Assembly (NCBI GenBank): GCA_017557085.1
Contig: JAFZAR010000386.1
Coordinates: 1-9,184 of the forward strand
Length of the DNA: 9,184 nt
Reading direction: 5' to 3'
Source of the DNA: Verrucomicrobiota bacterium
GTDB taxonomy: Bacteria > Verrucomicrobiota > Verrucomicrobiia > Limisphaerales > UBA1412
Part shown: positions 1 through 6,207 of the stretch, one piece after another
How positions within the stretch are numbered: position 1 is the stretch's first letter
Layout of the letters: each line of letters begins with the position of its first letter
Program-made: the position numbers and the translations under genes
Notes under the pieces: model-generated
Database searches by the model: none
Told to the model about the DNA's origin: nothing
Seen by the model: the letters and a program-made list of their open reading frames with translations, nothing else

Positions 1-35
1 AGCTCGGTGCTTGAGTCTTTGTTTTCATTAGTCAT
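1..35 (-). CDS. Start of a minus-strand gene, cut by the window edge
   Basis: Read on the minus strand, an ATG at 35-33 opens a frame of eleven codons (MTNENKDSSTE) that is still open at the window edge. A purine-rich stretch, AGGAAAGGA, sits directly upstream. A second ATG at 28-26 in another frame (MKTKTQAPS) is better spaced from that stretch, at 7 bases, so the frame is undecided. Too little is visible to name a product. The call rests only on a ribosome-binding-like sequence followed by an open frame and could be chance. Confidence 0.33.
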   Translation of the reverse strand, partial: MTNENKDSSTE

Positions 36-51
36 TCCTTTCCTGGGAACA

Positions 52-67
52 TTGAAACCCATTTCAA
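52..67. promoter_or_regulatory. Perfect 6-bp dyad, possible operator
   Basis: TTGAAA and TTTCAA form a perfect inverted repeat around CCCA. It lies about 17-24 bases upstream of the putative minus-strand start at 35 or 28, a position where a repressor or activator could act. No partner protein is known, and a 6-bp dyad in AT-rich DNA can arise by chance. Confidence 0.2.
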
Positions 68-158
68 AAATGATTGGGAAAAATGAATACCTATAGGAAA
101 GGTGGTGACAAAAAAAAGAATGATCACAAACGACTTTTGCACTCTCGCGATGATCATC

Positions 159-206
159 CTAATTATCAGCTTTTTGCTGATGATTAGACGGTATTAATAG
201 TCCGTC
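159..206. other. Two adjacent stem-loops in the spacer
   Basis: The arms at 159-170 and 176-187 pair over 12 bp with one G-U wobble and a five-T loop. Directly after them, GACGG (187-191) pairs with CCGTC (202-206) around an AT-rich loop. Neither is followed by a T-run, so they are not terminators themselves. They sit immediately before the terminator at 211-249, so a plus-strand transcript here would be a chain of three hairpins. This could be a small RNA or the leader of the downstream glycosidase gene. Confidence 0.4.
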
Positions 207-210
207 CATC

Positions 211-249
211 CGTGCAGGGTGTTCTAGCACCTTGCACGCTTTTAATTTA
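211..249 (+). terminator. Rho-independent terminator
   Basis: CGTGCAGGGTG (211-221) pairs with CACCTTGCACG (228-238), 11 bp with one G-U and a six-base loop, followed by CTTTTAATTT. It faces right. No plus-strand protein gene ends upstream in the window and the neighbouring gene appears to run leftwards. It may therefore end a small RNA, or act as an attenuator ahead of the gene at 395. Confidence 0.65.
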
Positions 250-312
250 CCTCATACCTACCCCTTTTGCAAATAAAATATTTGTGGAACAAAAAATAAT
301 GTACAACGATTT

Positions 313-365
313 GCAAAGTGCTTAGTATATCGCTTTGCTGCTTCACGAGAAGGAGGGTATCCTTC
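313..365 (+). promoter_or_regulatory. Structured leader of the glycosidase gene with an SD inside a hairpin
   Basis: Two hairpins lie just before the glycosidase gene. GCAAAGTG (313-320) pairs with CGCTTTGC (331-338). GAAGGA (349-354) pairs with TCCTTC (360-365) and partly covers a strong SD-like AGGAGGG at 351-357. That SD lies 37 bases before the ATG at 395, too far to serve it. Its nearest ATG (375) opens only a five-codon frame (MSAVY) whose TAG ends two bases before the real start. This may be a mini-ORF leader with hairpin control, or coincidence. Confidence 0.3.
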
Positions 366-394
366 CCACGAGTGATGTCAGCTGTTTATTAGTA

Positions 395-1441
395 ATGAAA
401 AAATTGATTTACAAAACGCTTGCCTGCATAGCCGGCGCCGGTTTTCTTTTCTGTCAGGCGCTTCAGGCCGATCCGGGTGACAAGCCCCCGATGTACTTTG
501 GCGATACCAGCCGCATCGGTGAACCCTTTTCCAAAGATCCTCATGTCATCTTCTTCCAGAACCATTACCTGATGTACTATTCGGTTCCCCCGTTCAAAAA
601 CGCGGAAACCAACCTGATCAAGGGCTGGGGCATCGGCATCGCCATGAGCACCAATCTGGTGAACTGGGAGCCCGTCAGCCAGATCATCCCCTCCCAGGAA
701 TGTGACGCGAAGGGACTTTGCGCTCCCTGCGCCCGTGTCATCAATGACCAGGTGCATCTGTTCTATCAGGCTTACGGCGGAGGCAAGACCGACGCTATCT
801 GCCACGCTGTCAGCAACAACGGCCTGACTTTCACCAAAAACCAAACCAACCCTATCTTTCATCCTGAAGAAGGGACCTGGAGCTGCGGCCGGGCCATCGA
901 CGCGGAAGTCTTTCGGCTGGGCGATGAATATCTGCTTTACTATGCCACACGCGACATGGACTTTAAAAAACAGCTGATCGGCGTGGCTAAAACCAAATTC
1001 GTGGAAGGAGATAAAGACAATTTCAACCGTGACCGCTGGACGAATATCTCCACCAACAAAGCGATCCTGGCCCCGGAGCTTCCCTGGGAAGGCGAGTGCA
1101 TCGAAGCCCCTTCCATCATCTCGCGCAATGACAAGCTTTATATGTTCTATGCCGGTGCCTACAATAACTGGCCCCAGCAGATCGGCGTGGCCGAAAGCAC
1201 CGACGGCATCAACTGGAAGCGTCTCTCGGATAAACCTTTCCTGGCCAATGGCGCGGAAGGCGAATGGAACTCCAGCGAATCCGGCCATCCCCACATCTTT
1301 GACGCACCGGACGGACGCACCTTCCTCTTTTACCAGGGCAACAACAACAAAGGGAAAAACTGGTATCTCTCGAATGTTGAAGTCATCTGGGATGAAAACG
1401 GCCCTAAGCTGAAAGAATCACCCGCGGCAGATCCCAAATAA
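395..1441 (+). CDS. Secreted GH43-like five-bladed beta-propeller glycoside hydrolase
   Basis: This is an exported retaining-or-inverting glycosidase of the GH43/GH117 beta-propeller superfamily, 348 aa, probably acting in the periplasm or outside the cell on plant or host glycans. Residues 1-25 form a signal peptide (KK, hydrophobic core, ALQA/DP cleavage). The usual acid triad is visible: Asp48 (SKDPHV), Asp169 (RAIDAEV) and Glu237 (CIEAPS), with His298 (GHPHIF) as a likely active-site residue. Blade-like repeats such as HLFYQ, LLYYA, YMFYA and FLFYQ recur along the chain. The start at 395 is chosen because it gives a clean signal peptide; upstream in-frame codons from the TTG at 335 do not. 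No SD is adjacent. Six cysteines (103, 109, 112, 136, 164, 235) are unusual for an exported enzyme. The exact family and substrate cannot be told from sequence alone. Confidence 0.85.
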   Translation: MKKLIYKTLACIAGAGFLFCQALQADPGDKPPMYFGDTSRIGEPFSKDPHVIFFQNHYLMYYSVPPFKNAETNLIKGWGIGIAMSTNLVNWEPVSQIIPSQECDAKGLCAPCARVINDQVHLFYQAYGGGKTDAICHAVSNNGLTFTKNQTNPIFHPEEGTWSCGRAIDAEVFRLGDEYLLYYATRDMDFKKQLIGVAKTKFVEGDKDNFNRDRWTNISTNKAILAPELPWEGECIEAPSIISRNDKLYMFYAGAYNNWPQQIGVAESTDGINWKRLSDKPFLANGAEGEWNSSESGHPHIFDAPDGRTFLFYQGNNNKGKNWYLSNVEVIWDENGPKLKESPAADPK

Positions 1442-1582
1442 TTTTACCGTGATTTTATTTGCAAAGGCAAGCCCCGCAATGTAAAGTACGGACGCGTTGC
1501 AGGCGAAACACCTATGCGTCTGTAACAGCAGGTGATTGCTAAGATCACTATATCTTTCGTAATCATCTTTTTTTCACCTCCT
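1442..1582 (+). other. Structured spacer, possible 3' UTR or RNA leader
   Basis: No open frame of interest is present. The stretch has several pairing segments: CCG...CGG at about 1474-1491, GACGC (from 1491) with GCGTC (up to 1520) enclosing AGG...CCT, and GTGAT...ATCAC at about 1532-1548. It ends at the strong terminator at 1583. It may be the 3' UTR of the glycosidase gene or a separate structured RNA leader ahead of the DUF481 gene. Short fragments (GGCAA, ACGC, CCTA, AGCAGG) recall class-I cyclic-di-GMP riboswitches, but the match is too broken to call. Confidence 0.3.
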
Positions 1583-1618
1583 GGAGACGCGGATTTTTTC
1601 GCGTCTCCTTTTGCTTTT
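1583..1618 (+). terminator. Rho-independent terminator
   Basis: GGAGACGCG (1583-1591) and CGCGTCTCC (1600-1608) form a perfect 9-bp GC-rich stem with an eight-base T-rich loop, followed by TTTTGCTTTT. It points right and would end the glycosidase transcript about 140 bases past its stop codon. The stem sequence resembles the palindrome at 9053-9075. Confidence 0.8.
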
Positions 1619-1718
1619 GATTATTTTGACAAAAACAGGCTTGATTTTTCGTGTTTTTTCCCCCATTCTGGGAGAGCTTAATTGTTTGAGCATTCGGCTT
1701 AAACAGAATGGATTACTT

Positions 1719-2720
1719 ATGCAGTCTTATTTTAAAGTTTTAGTGCTGGCCGGAGTCCTTACAGGCGCGGCTTCTGTTTTGGCGGAAGACGCTGTCCCGC
1801 AAATCTTTGAATTGAAGAACGGCGACCGGATCACAGCTACCATTCAATCCCAATCAGAAACAAACATGGTCGTTTTGACTCCGTTCGGCGGCACTCTGAC
1901 GCTGCCTCTGGATCAAATCACCAAGCAGTCTCCCCTTCCTTCTCCGGAAGAAATCGCCGCTGAGGCCGAAAAAGCTGCGAAAGCTGCCACGGACAAAGCC
2001 GCTGAAACAACTGAGGCTGAAGTGGAAGAAGCCAAGAAAGTACCTGAAACCTTCGCAGGCAAATTCTTCTCCAACCTGGCCGGTGAAGTCCAGCTCGGTT
2101 TAGATGCCGGTTACGGTGCCAGCGATTACATGAACTACTACGGCCGCGTGAAAGCGAGCCACGGTGTGGAACGCTGGAAGAGTTTGTGGGACGGCAAGCT
2201 GACCTACGGCAAGAACAAAGGTGTAGTCTCCGCGGATAAGCTGGATACCTCCTATCGTCTGGAATACGATGCCATTCAGGACAAGCTGTTCCTTTACGGT
2301 GAACCGACCGGCGGTTATGACACCATCCGCAATATCGATTACTACTTCACGGCCGGCGGCGGTCTGGGTTACCACATCCTGAAAAAAGACAATGTAGTGT
2401 TCGATGCCTCGGCTGGTGCGTCTCATCAGAGCTATCACTACAAAAATGAAGGCTCCCGCAATGATCTGTATGTGGACTTGGGCGAAAGCCTCACATGGGA
2501 GATCGTCAAGAACCTGAACTTCCTGGAGAAATTTACTTATAGTCCGAAGGCAAATGACTGGAACGTCTATCGTATCACCTTTGAGGCGGGTCTTTCCTGG
2601 GGATTCTATAAAAATATGACCTTTAACTTCACGCTGATCGAGAAGTATGATTCTCGTCCGGCGGCCGGCATTGATCGCAACGATCTGCAGCTGGTCTCCT
2701 CTATCGGTCTGAAGTTCTAA
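1719..2720 (+). CDS. DUF481-family outer-membrane beta-barrel protein
   Basis: A 333-aa exported protein of the DUF481 (YdiY-like, 'salt-induced outer membrane protein') type; the physiological role of this family is not settled. Residues 1-22 are a signal peptide (cleavage VLA/EDA). Residues 28-66 carry a LKNGDRITATI element with a small beta-fold typical of PVC DUF481 proteins. Residues 76-107 are an Ala/Glu/Lys-rich helical linker. Residues 113-333 alternate polar and aromatic strands and end in ...IGLKF, with a C-terminal Phe as expected for barrel assembly by BAM. The ATG at 1719 is used. An in-frame TTG at 1686, nine bases after GGAGAG, would add a more basic N-terminus and is a real alternative. 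A TTGACA box at 1626-1631 lies just after the upstream terminator, but no good -10 follows. The gene converges on rlmN with 16 bases between stop codons. Confidence 0.85.
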   Translation: MQSYFKVLVLAGVLTGAASVLAEDAVPQIFELKNGDRITATIQSQSETNMVVLTPFGGTLTLPLDQITKQSPLPSPEEIAAEAEKAAKAATDKAAETTEAEVEEAKKVPETFAGKFFSNLAGEVQLGLDAGYGASDYMNYYGRVKASHGVERWKSLWDGKLTYGKNKGVVSADKLDTSYRLEYDAIQDKLFLYGEPTGGYDTIRNIDYYFTAGGGLGYHILKKDNVVFDASAGASHQSYHYKNEGSRNDLYVDLGESLTWEIVKNLNFLEKFTYSPKANDWNVYRITFEAGLSWGFYKNMTFNFTLIEKYDSRPAAGIDRNDLQLVSSIGLKF

Positions 2721-2726
2721 ATTTAT

Positions 2727-2755
2727 TGGAGAGAAGTTAGTTCTTCTCCATTTTT
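2727..2755 (+). terminator. Weak first terminator after the DUF481 gene
   Basis: TGGAGAGAA (2727-2735) pairs with TTCTTCTCCA (2741-2750), with one bulged base, followed by TTTTT. It overlaps the last codons and stop of the convergent rlmN gene. It is weaker than the hairpin at 2776, which probably does most of the work. Confidence 0.45.
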
Positions 2756-3816
2756 CTCAATCTCAATTGACCACAGGCGGCGTTTATATCGCCGCCTTTT
2801 TTTTGTCTCAATGTGACGGAGACACCCCGCTGCTGGAGGTGATTGAAGAAGCCTTGGATGACGGTCTGGGGCGGACGCCGGAAATCGCATCCGTCCACAT
2901 CGTTGAAGGGGATCAGATTGACATGGGCATGGAAACGGCGTGCGATCCCGGCCAGCAGATCACACTGCTCCGGGGTATCGTTGAGCCGGTCTATCAGGAT
3001 GTACTCGAAGGAGATCATCCGGCCTTTGGCCCGCTGATACGCTTCGCAGGCGGCCAAAAGCTCTTTCAGGGGATATCTGTGGTTGACCGGCATGATCTGA
3101 TTCCGAATCGAATCTGTCGCCGCGTGGAGCGAAATGGCCAGACGGTACTGAGGTTCCTCCCCGGCCAGACGGCGGATCTGAGGCGCTAACCCGCTGGTGC
3201 TGATCGTGATCTTGCGGGCTCCCAGATTGCCGCCCCAGGGAGCGTTGATCACCGACAGCGCCGCCATCAGATTCTCGTAATTGGCAAGCGGTTCCCCCAT
3301 TCCCATCACCACGATATTACTGAGCAGACGCTCCTCTTTCACGCCAGTCTGCCGGCGGTACCACCGTTCCGCGCCCAAAAACTGACCTACGATCTCGGCA
3401 ACAGTCAGATTCCTGACAAAACCGGAACGACCGCTGGCACAAAACTTACAGCCGCATGGACATCCCACCTGAGTTGAAACACAGAGCGTCTGTCTGTCCG
3501 AGTCCTCATGCCCGGCCGGGATCAGAACGCTCTCGATCAGATCACCGCCCTCCAGCTTCCAAAGGAATTTGCGCGTTTCATGCTCCTGGCCCGTTACCGT
3601 AACAAGTGGAGCGCAGTAAAAGGAATAGTTTTCTTTCAGCTTGGCCCGCAGAGTTTTGGATAGATTGCTGCATTCATCGAAGCTACCAGCGAACTTGCGG
3701 TAGATCCAGTCCATGAGCTGACCGGCGCGCCAGCGGGATTCACCCCACCGCTCGAACTGATCCTGAAGAGCTTCCAGAGATTGCGAAAAAATTGACTCCA
3801 CTGACGGCCTTTCCAT
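2737..3816 (-). CDS. rlmN: RlmN, dual-specificity 23S rRNA/tRNA adenine-C2 methyltransferase
   Basis: A radical-SAM enzyme that methylates C2 of A2503 in 23S rRNA and A37 of some tRNAs in the cytoplasm. It is 359 aa, the normal family length. Residues 1-65 form the small N-terminal accessory domain. The [4Fe-4S]/SAM motif CX3CX2C is C119, C123 and C126 within QVGCPCGCKFC. C112 (TLCVS) and C348 (INAACGQL) are the two extra cysteines that, in characterised RlmN, take part in the methyl-transfer mechanism. GMGEP at 172-176 is the SAM-amino-group motif. All key residues are present. The ATG at 3816 is the natural family start, but no SD precedes it; a 17-bp hairpin fills the space instead. The gene follows glgP by 66 bases in the same direction and is probably co-transcribed. 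Its 3' end overlaps terminators serving the opposite strand. Confidence 0.96.
   Translation of the reverse strand: MERPSVESIFSQSLEALQDQFERWGESRWRAGQLMDWIYRKFAGSFDECSNLSKTLRAKLKENYSFYCAPLVTVTGQEHETRKFLWKLEGGDLIESVLIPAGHEDSDRQTLCVSTQVGCPCGCKFCASGRSGFVRNLTVAEIVGQFLGAERWYRRQTGVKEERLLSNIVVMGMGEPLANYENLMAALSVINAPWGGNLGARKITISTSGLAPQIRRLAGEEPQYRLAISLHAATDSIRNQIMPVNHRYPLKELLAACEAYQRAKGRMISFEYILIDRLNDTPEQCDLLAGIARRFHAHVNLIPFNDVDGCDFRRPPQTVIQGFFNHLQQRGVSVTLRQKKGGDINAACGQLRLRKMEKN
2776..2804 (+). terminator. Strong terminator for the DUF481 gene, inside antisense rlmN
   Basis: GGCGGCG (2776-2782) pairs perfectly with CGCCGCC (2790-2796) around TTTATAT and is followed by eight Ts (2797-2804): a textbook rho-independent terminator pointing right, 56 bases after the DUF481 stop. 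The same bases on the minus strand encode the conserved QKKGGDINAAC stretch of RlmN, so one sequence carries both functions. Confidence 0.8.
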
Positions 3817-3818
3817 AT

Positions 3819-3866
3819 AAAACAGGGATCAAAAGCCGGGTCACCCCACTTTTAATCCCTTATTTT
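3819..3866 (-). promoter_or_regulatory. Long hairpin between glgP and rlmN
   Basis: On the minus strand the arms at 3866-3849 and 3835-3819 pair over 17 bp: 12 contiguous, one bulged A, then five more, with two G-U wobbles. The loop contains GGG-GTGA-CCC, a short inner stem with a GNRA tetraloop. The 3' arm ends in GTTTT two bases before the rlmN ATG and occupies the place where an SD should be. It could be a partial terminator after glgP, an RNA-processing site, or a structure controlling rlmN translation. Confidence 0.5.
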
Positions 3867-3882
3867 AAAGAATAATGGTTAT

Positions 3883-6030
3883 TTATTTCTCTCCGCTCAG
3901 ATAATACTTCTGCACGTATTCACGCACCATGCGATTGGTGTTGAACTGTCCCGGCAGAGTCGCGAAATTGCGGCGGATGCGTTTGATCCAAAGTTTGGGG
4001 ATTCCGTTGGCTCCGCGGTCAAAGAACTCCGGCACAACCTGTTCGGTCAATGTGCGGAACAGATTTTCACTGTCGATGCGATCCTGCTCCTTCACATCAT
4101 CCGGATTGCTGTCCTCACCAATGGCGAAACCGTTCGTGCCATCATAACCTTCACGCCACCAGCCGTCTAAGATACTCAGATTCAGACATCCGTTGACACA
4201 GGTCTTCTGACCGCTCGTACCGGAAGCCTCCAGCGGACGGCGCGGGTTGTTCAGCCACACATCGCAGCCGGACACCATCTGACGGGCCACATGCACATCG
4301 TAATTCTCCAAAAAGACCAGACGACCGGCCAGCTCGGAGTATTTGCTCTGATGGATGATGTTCTGGATGTAGCGCTTACCCTCGTCATCACGGGGATGCG
4401 CTTTGCCGGCGAAAATGAACTGCACAGGGCGCAGAGGATTCTTGACCAGCTTCACGATCTCGTCAAAGCGTTCAAAGATCAGCACCGCACGTTTATAAGT
4501 AGCGAAACGGCGTGCGAAACCAATCGTCAATGCATTGGGATCCAGCAGACGGTCGAACTCCACAAAGCTGTCGCGGGCCATGTTCTTGCCCTGAGCCAGC
4601 AGACGGCGGCGGGCAAACTCGATCAGCTCACGGCGCAGCTGGTAACGAAGCGCCCAAATCTCTTCATCGGTAACAAAATCCTCGTCCAGGAAGTTCTTCC
4701 AGGTCTCCGGCTCGTAGATCAGCTCCTGCCATTCCGCACCCAGCTTGCTCTCATAGAACTTCGCCACACAGCCTTTCATCCAGCCAGCCAGATGGACACC
4801 GTTGGTGATATGTCCAATAGGAACTTCTTCTTCCTTCTTGCCGGGATAGAGATCCTTCCACATCTTGCGGCTGACCTGTCCGTGAAGCTCGCTGACACCA
4901 TTGGCGCTGCGGCTGCCTTTCAAAGCCAGGACCGTCATGCAGAACAGCTCGTCATTATCTTCCGGATTCACACGTCCTAATCCCATCACTTTGCTGAAAG
5001 GCACTTTCAGCTTGGCAGCGTAATTGCCCAGAGCGTAACGGACCAGACCTTCATTGAAGCGGTCATGACCGGCCGGCACCGGAGTATGCGTCGTAAAGAC
5101 GGCATGAGCGATCGTCTCTTTCAGACCTTCCTCGAAGGTCTTGCCCATAGCTACCTGCTCACGGATCAGTTCCAGAACCAGAAAAGCGGAGTGGCCTTCG
5201 TTCATGTGGAACACGGAAGGATTGATGCCCAGAGTGCGCAGCAGTTTGATGCCGCCGATGCCCAGAACGATCTCCTGCATGATGCGTGTGGTCACGTCGC
5301 CGCCATAAACGCGGGCTGTGATCTCGCGCAGATTGCCCGGATTCAGCTCCACATTGGTATCCAGCAGGAACAAAGTGCTGCGGCCCACCATGGTCTTCCA
5401 AGTGCGGAAGAAAACAGGCTGTCCCATGATGTCCACTTCGCACAGAAGCGGATCGCCATCCGGTTTCAGAACCGGTTCCATGGCCAGGTTCCGCGGGTTC
5501 AGCTGCGGATAATACTCGACCTGCCAGTTTTCATTGTTGATGGTCTGCTGAAAATAACCATCACGATAAAAGAGGGTAATGCCCACAAAGCCCAAACCGA
5601 GATCGCTGGCGGATTTGGTATGATCGCCGGCCAGCATTCCCAGACCGCCTGCCGCGATGGGCAGAGACTCGTGGAAGCCAAATTCAGCGGAGAAATAGGC
5701 CACCGGATTGTTCTGAAGCTGAGGCGCGTTGGCCGCGGCCCAGGTATCCGGACGGGTCATGTAATCATCAAACTTCTTGAGGACGGCTTTCACTTTCGCC
5801 GCGAAATCGCTGTTCTGCAAACGCATACGCAGCTCGTAATCATTCCACGCCGACACCTCGCGCAAAACAGCTACCGCGTTATGGTACTGGTTTTGCCATG
5901 TTCTGGGGGAAAGTGTCTCAAATATCTCCTGTGCTTCATTATTCCAAGTCCACCAGAGGTTTCTGGCCATCTTGTTCAAACCGGCAACAATTTCTTTTAA
6001 TTCTTTTTGAGTTAAAGGCTCTGATCTCAT
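3883..6030 (-). CDS. glgP: Alpha-glucan (glycogen/maltodextrin) phosphorylase
   Basis: A cytoplasmic PLP-dependent phosphorylase that splits alpha-1,4-glucan with phosphate to release glucose-1-phosphate. It is 715 aa and belongs to the 'alpha-glucan phosphorylase' branch with an N-terminal DUF3417-like region (about 1-110; NLWWTWN at 24-30), not the E. coli GlgP/MalP branch. Recognisable motifs are YFSAEFGFHESLPI (112-125), FHMNEGHSAF (274-283), HTPVPAGHDRF (315-325), GHITNGVHL (406-414), GFARRFATYKRA (504-515) and EASGTSGQKTCVNG (601-614), where Lys609 should hold the PLP. The start gives a normal N-terminus (SEPLTQKELKEI), though no clear SD precedes it. The gene is single-copy here with no other glycogen genes nearby. 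rlmN follows 66 bases downstream. No sign of damage is visible. Confidence 0.93.
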   Translation of the reverse strand: MRSEPLTQKELKEIVAGLNKMARNLWWTWNNEAQEIFETLSPRTWQNQYHNAVAVLREVSAWNDYELRMRLQNSDFAAKVKAVLKKFDDYMTRPDTWAAANAPQLQNNPVAYFSAEFGFHESLPIAAGGLGMLAGDHTKSASDLGLGFVGITLFYRDGYFQQTINNENWQVEYYPQLNPRNLAMEPVLKPDGDPLLCEVDIMGQPVFFRTWKTMVGRSTLFLLDTNVELNPGNLREITARVYGGDVTTRIMQEIVLGIGGIKLLRTLGINPSVFHMNEGHSAFLVLELIREQVAMGKTFEEGLKETIAHAVFTTHTPVPAGHDRFNEGLVRYALGNYAAKLKVPFSKVMGLGRVNPEDNDELFCMTVLALKGSRSANGVSELHGQVSRKMWKDLYPGKKEEEVPIGHITNGVHLAGWMKGCVAKFYESKLGAEWQELIYEPETWKNFLDEDFVTDEEIWALRYQLRRELIEFARRRLLAQGKNMARDSFVEFDRLLDPNALTIGFARRFATYKRAVLIFERFDEIVKLVKNPLRPVQFIFAGKAHPRDDEGKRYIQNIIHQSKYSELAGRLVFLENYDVHVARQMVSGCDVWLNNPRRPLEASGTSGQKTCVNGCLNLSILDGWWREGYDGTNGFAIGEDSNPDDVKEQDRIDSENLFRTLTEQVVPEFFDRGANGIPKLWIKRIRRNFATLPGQFNTNRMVREYVQKYYLSGEK

Positions 6031-6041
6031 ATCGCTGAATG

Positions 6042-6060
6042 GACAGCTTCAACCGCTGTC
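6042..6060. other. Small hairpin in the glgP leader
   Basis: GACAGC (6042-6047) pairs with GCTGTC (6055-6060) around a seven-base loop, 12 bases before the glgP ATG. It may affect translation of a gene that lacks a visible SD, but short hairpins of this size are common by chance. Confidence 0.25.
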
Positions 6061-6138
6061 ACCGGATGTATTGTCTCATTTTTAACGGGTTGGGCGCAAT
6101 CCTTAAATTTGAGGAACAGCGGAAACTATAACGATAAA

Positions 6139-6165
6139 GGCCGCCGCGGGATATCCGGGGCAGCC
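6139..6165 (-). terminator. Probable terminator of the NlpC/P60 gene
   Basis: On the minus strand GGCTGCCCCGG (6165-6155) pairs with CCGCGGCGGCC (6149-6139) over 11 bp, with one G-U and one C-C mismatch, followed by TTTATCGTT. It lies 42 bases beyond the NlpC/P60 stop codon and before glgP, so the two genes are likely separate transcription units. The T-run is modest. Confidence 0.5.
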
Positions 6166-6207
6166 TTCAATGTTTTTCTTAAAATAATATATCTTTTTGA
6201 ACAGGAA

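Noticed and set aside
389..1294. Long open frame on the minus strand opposite the glycosidase gene
   Set aside because: It is antisense to a gene with clear catalytic motifs and a signal peptide, has no start signal, and looks like a codon-bias shadow.
1451..1560. Cyclic-di-GMP class-I riboswitch
   Set aside because: Only isolated words match (GGCAA, ACGC, CCTA, AGCAGG). The GNRA loop and its receptor, and the expected helices, are not visible, so it is kept only as an unnamed structured segment.
5065..6000. 311-codon open frame on the plus strand opposite glgP
   Set aside because: glgP motifs are continuous on the other strand; the shadow protein has no recognisable domain and no ribosome binding site.
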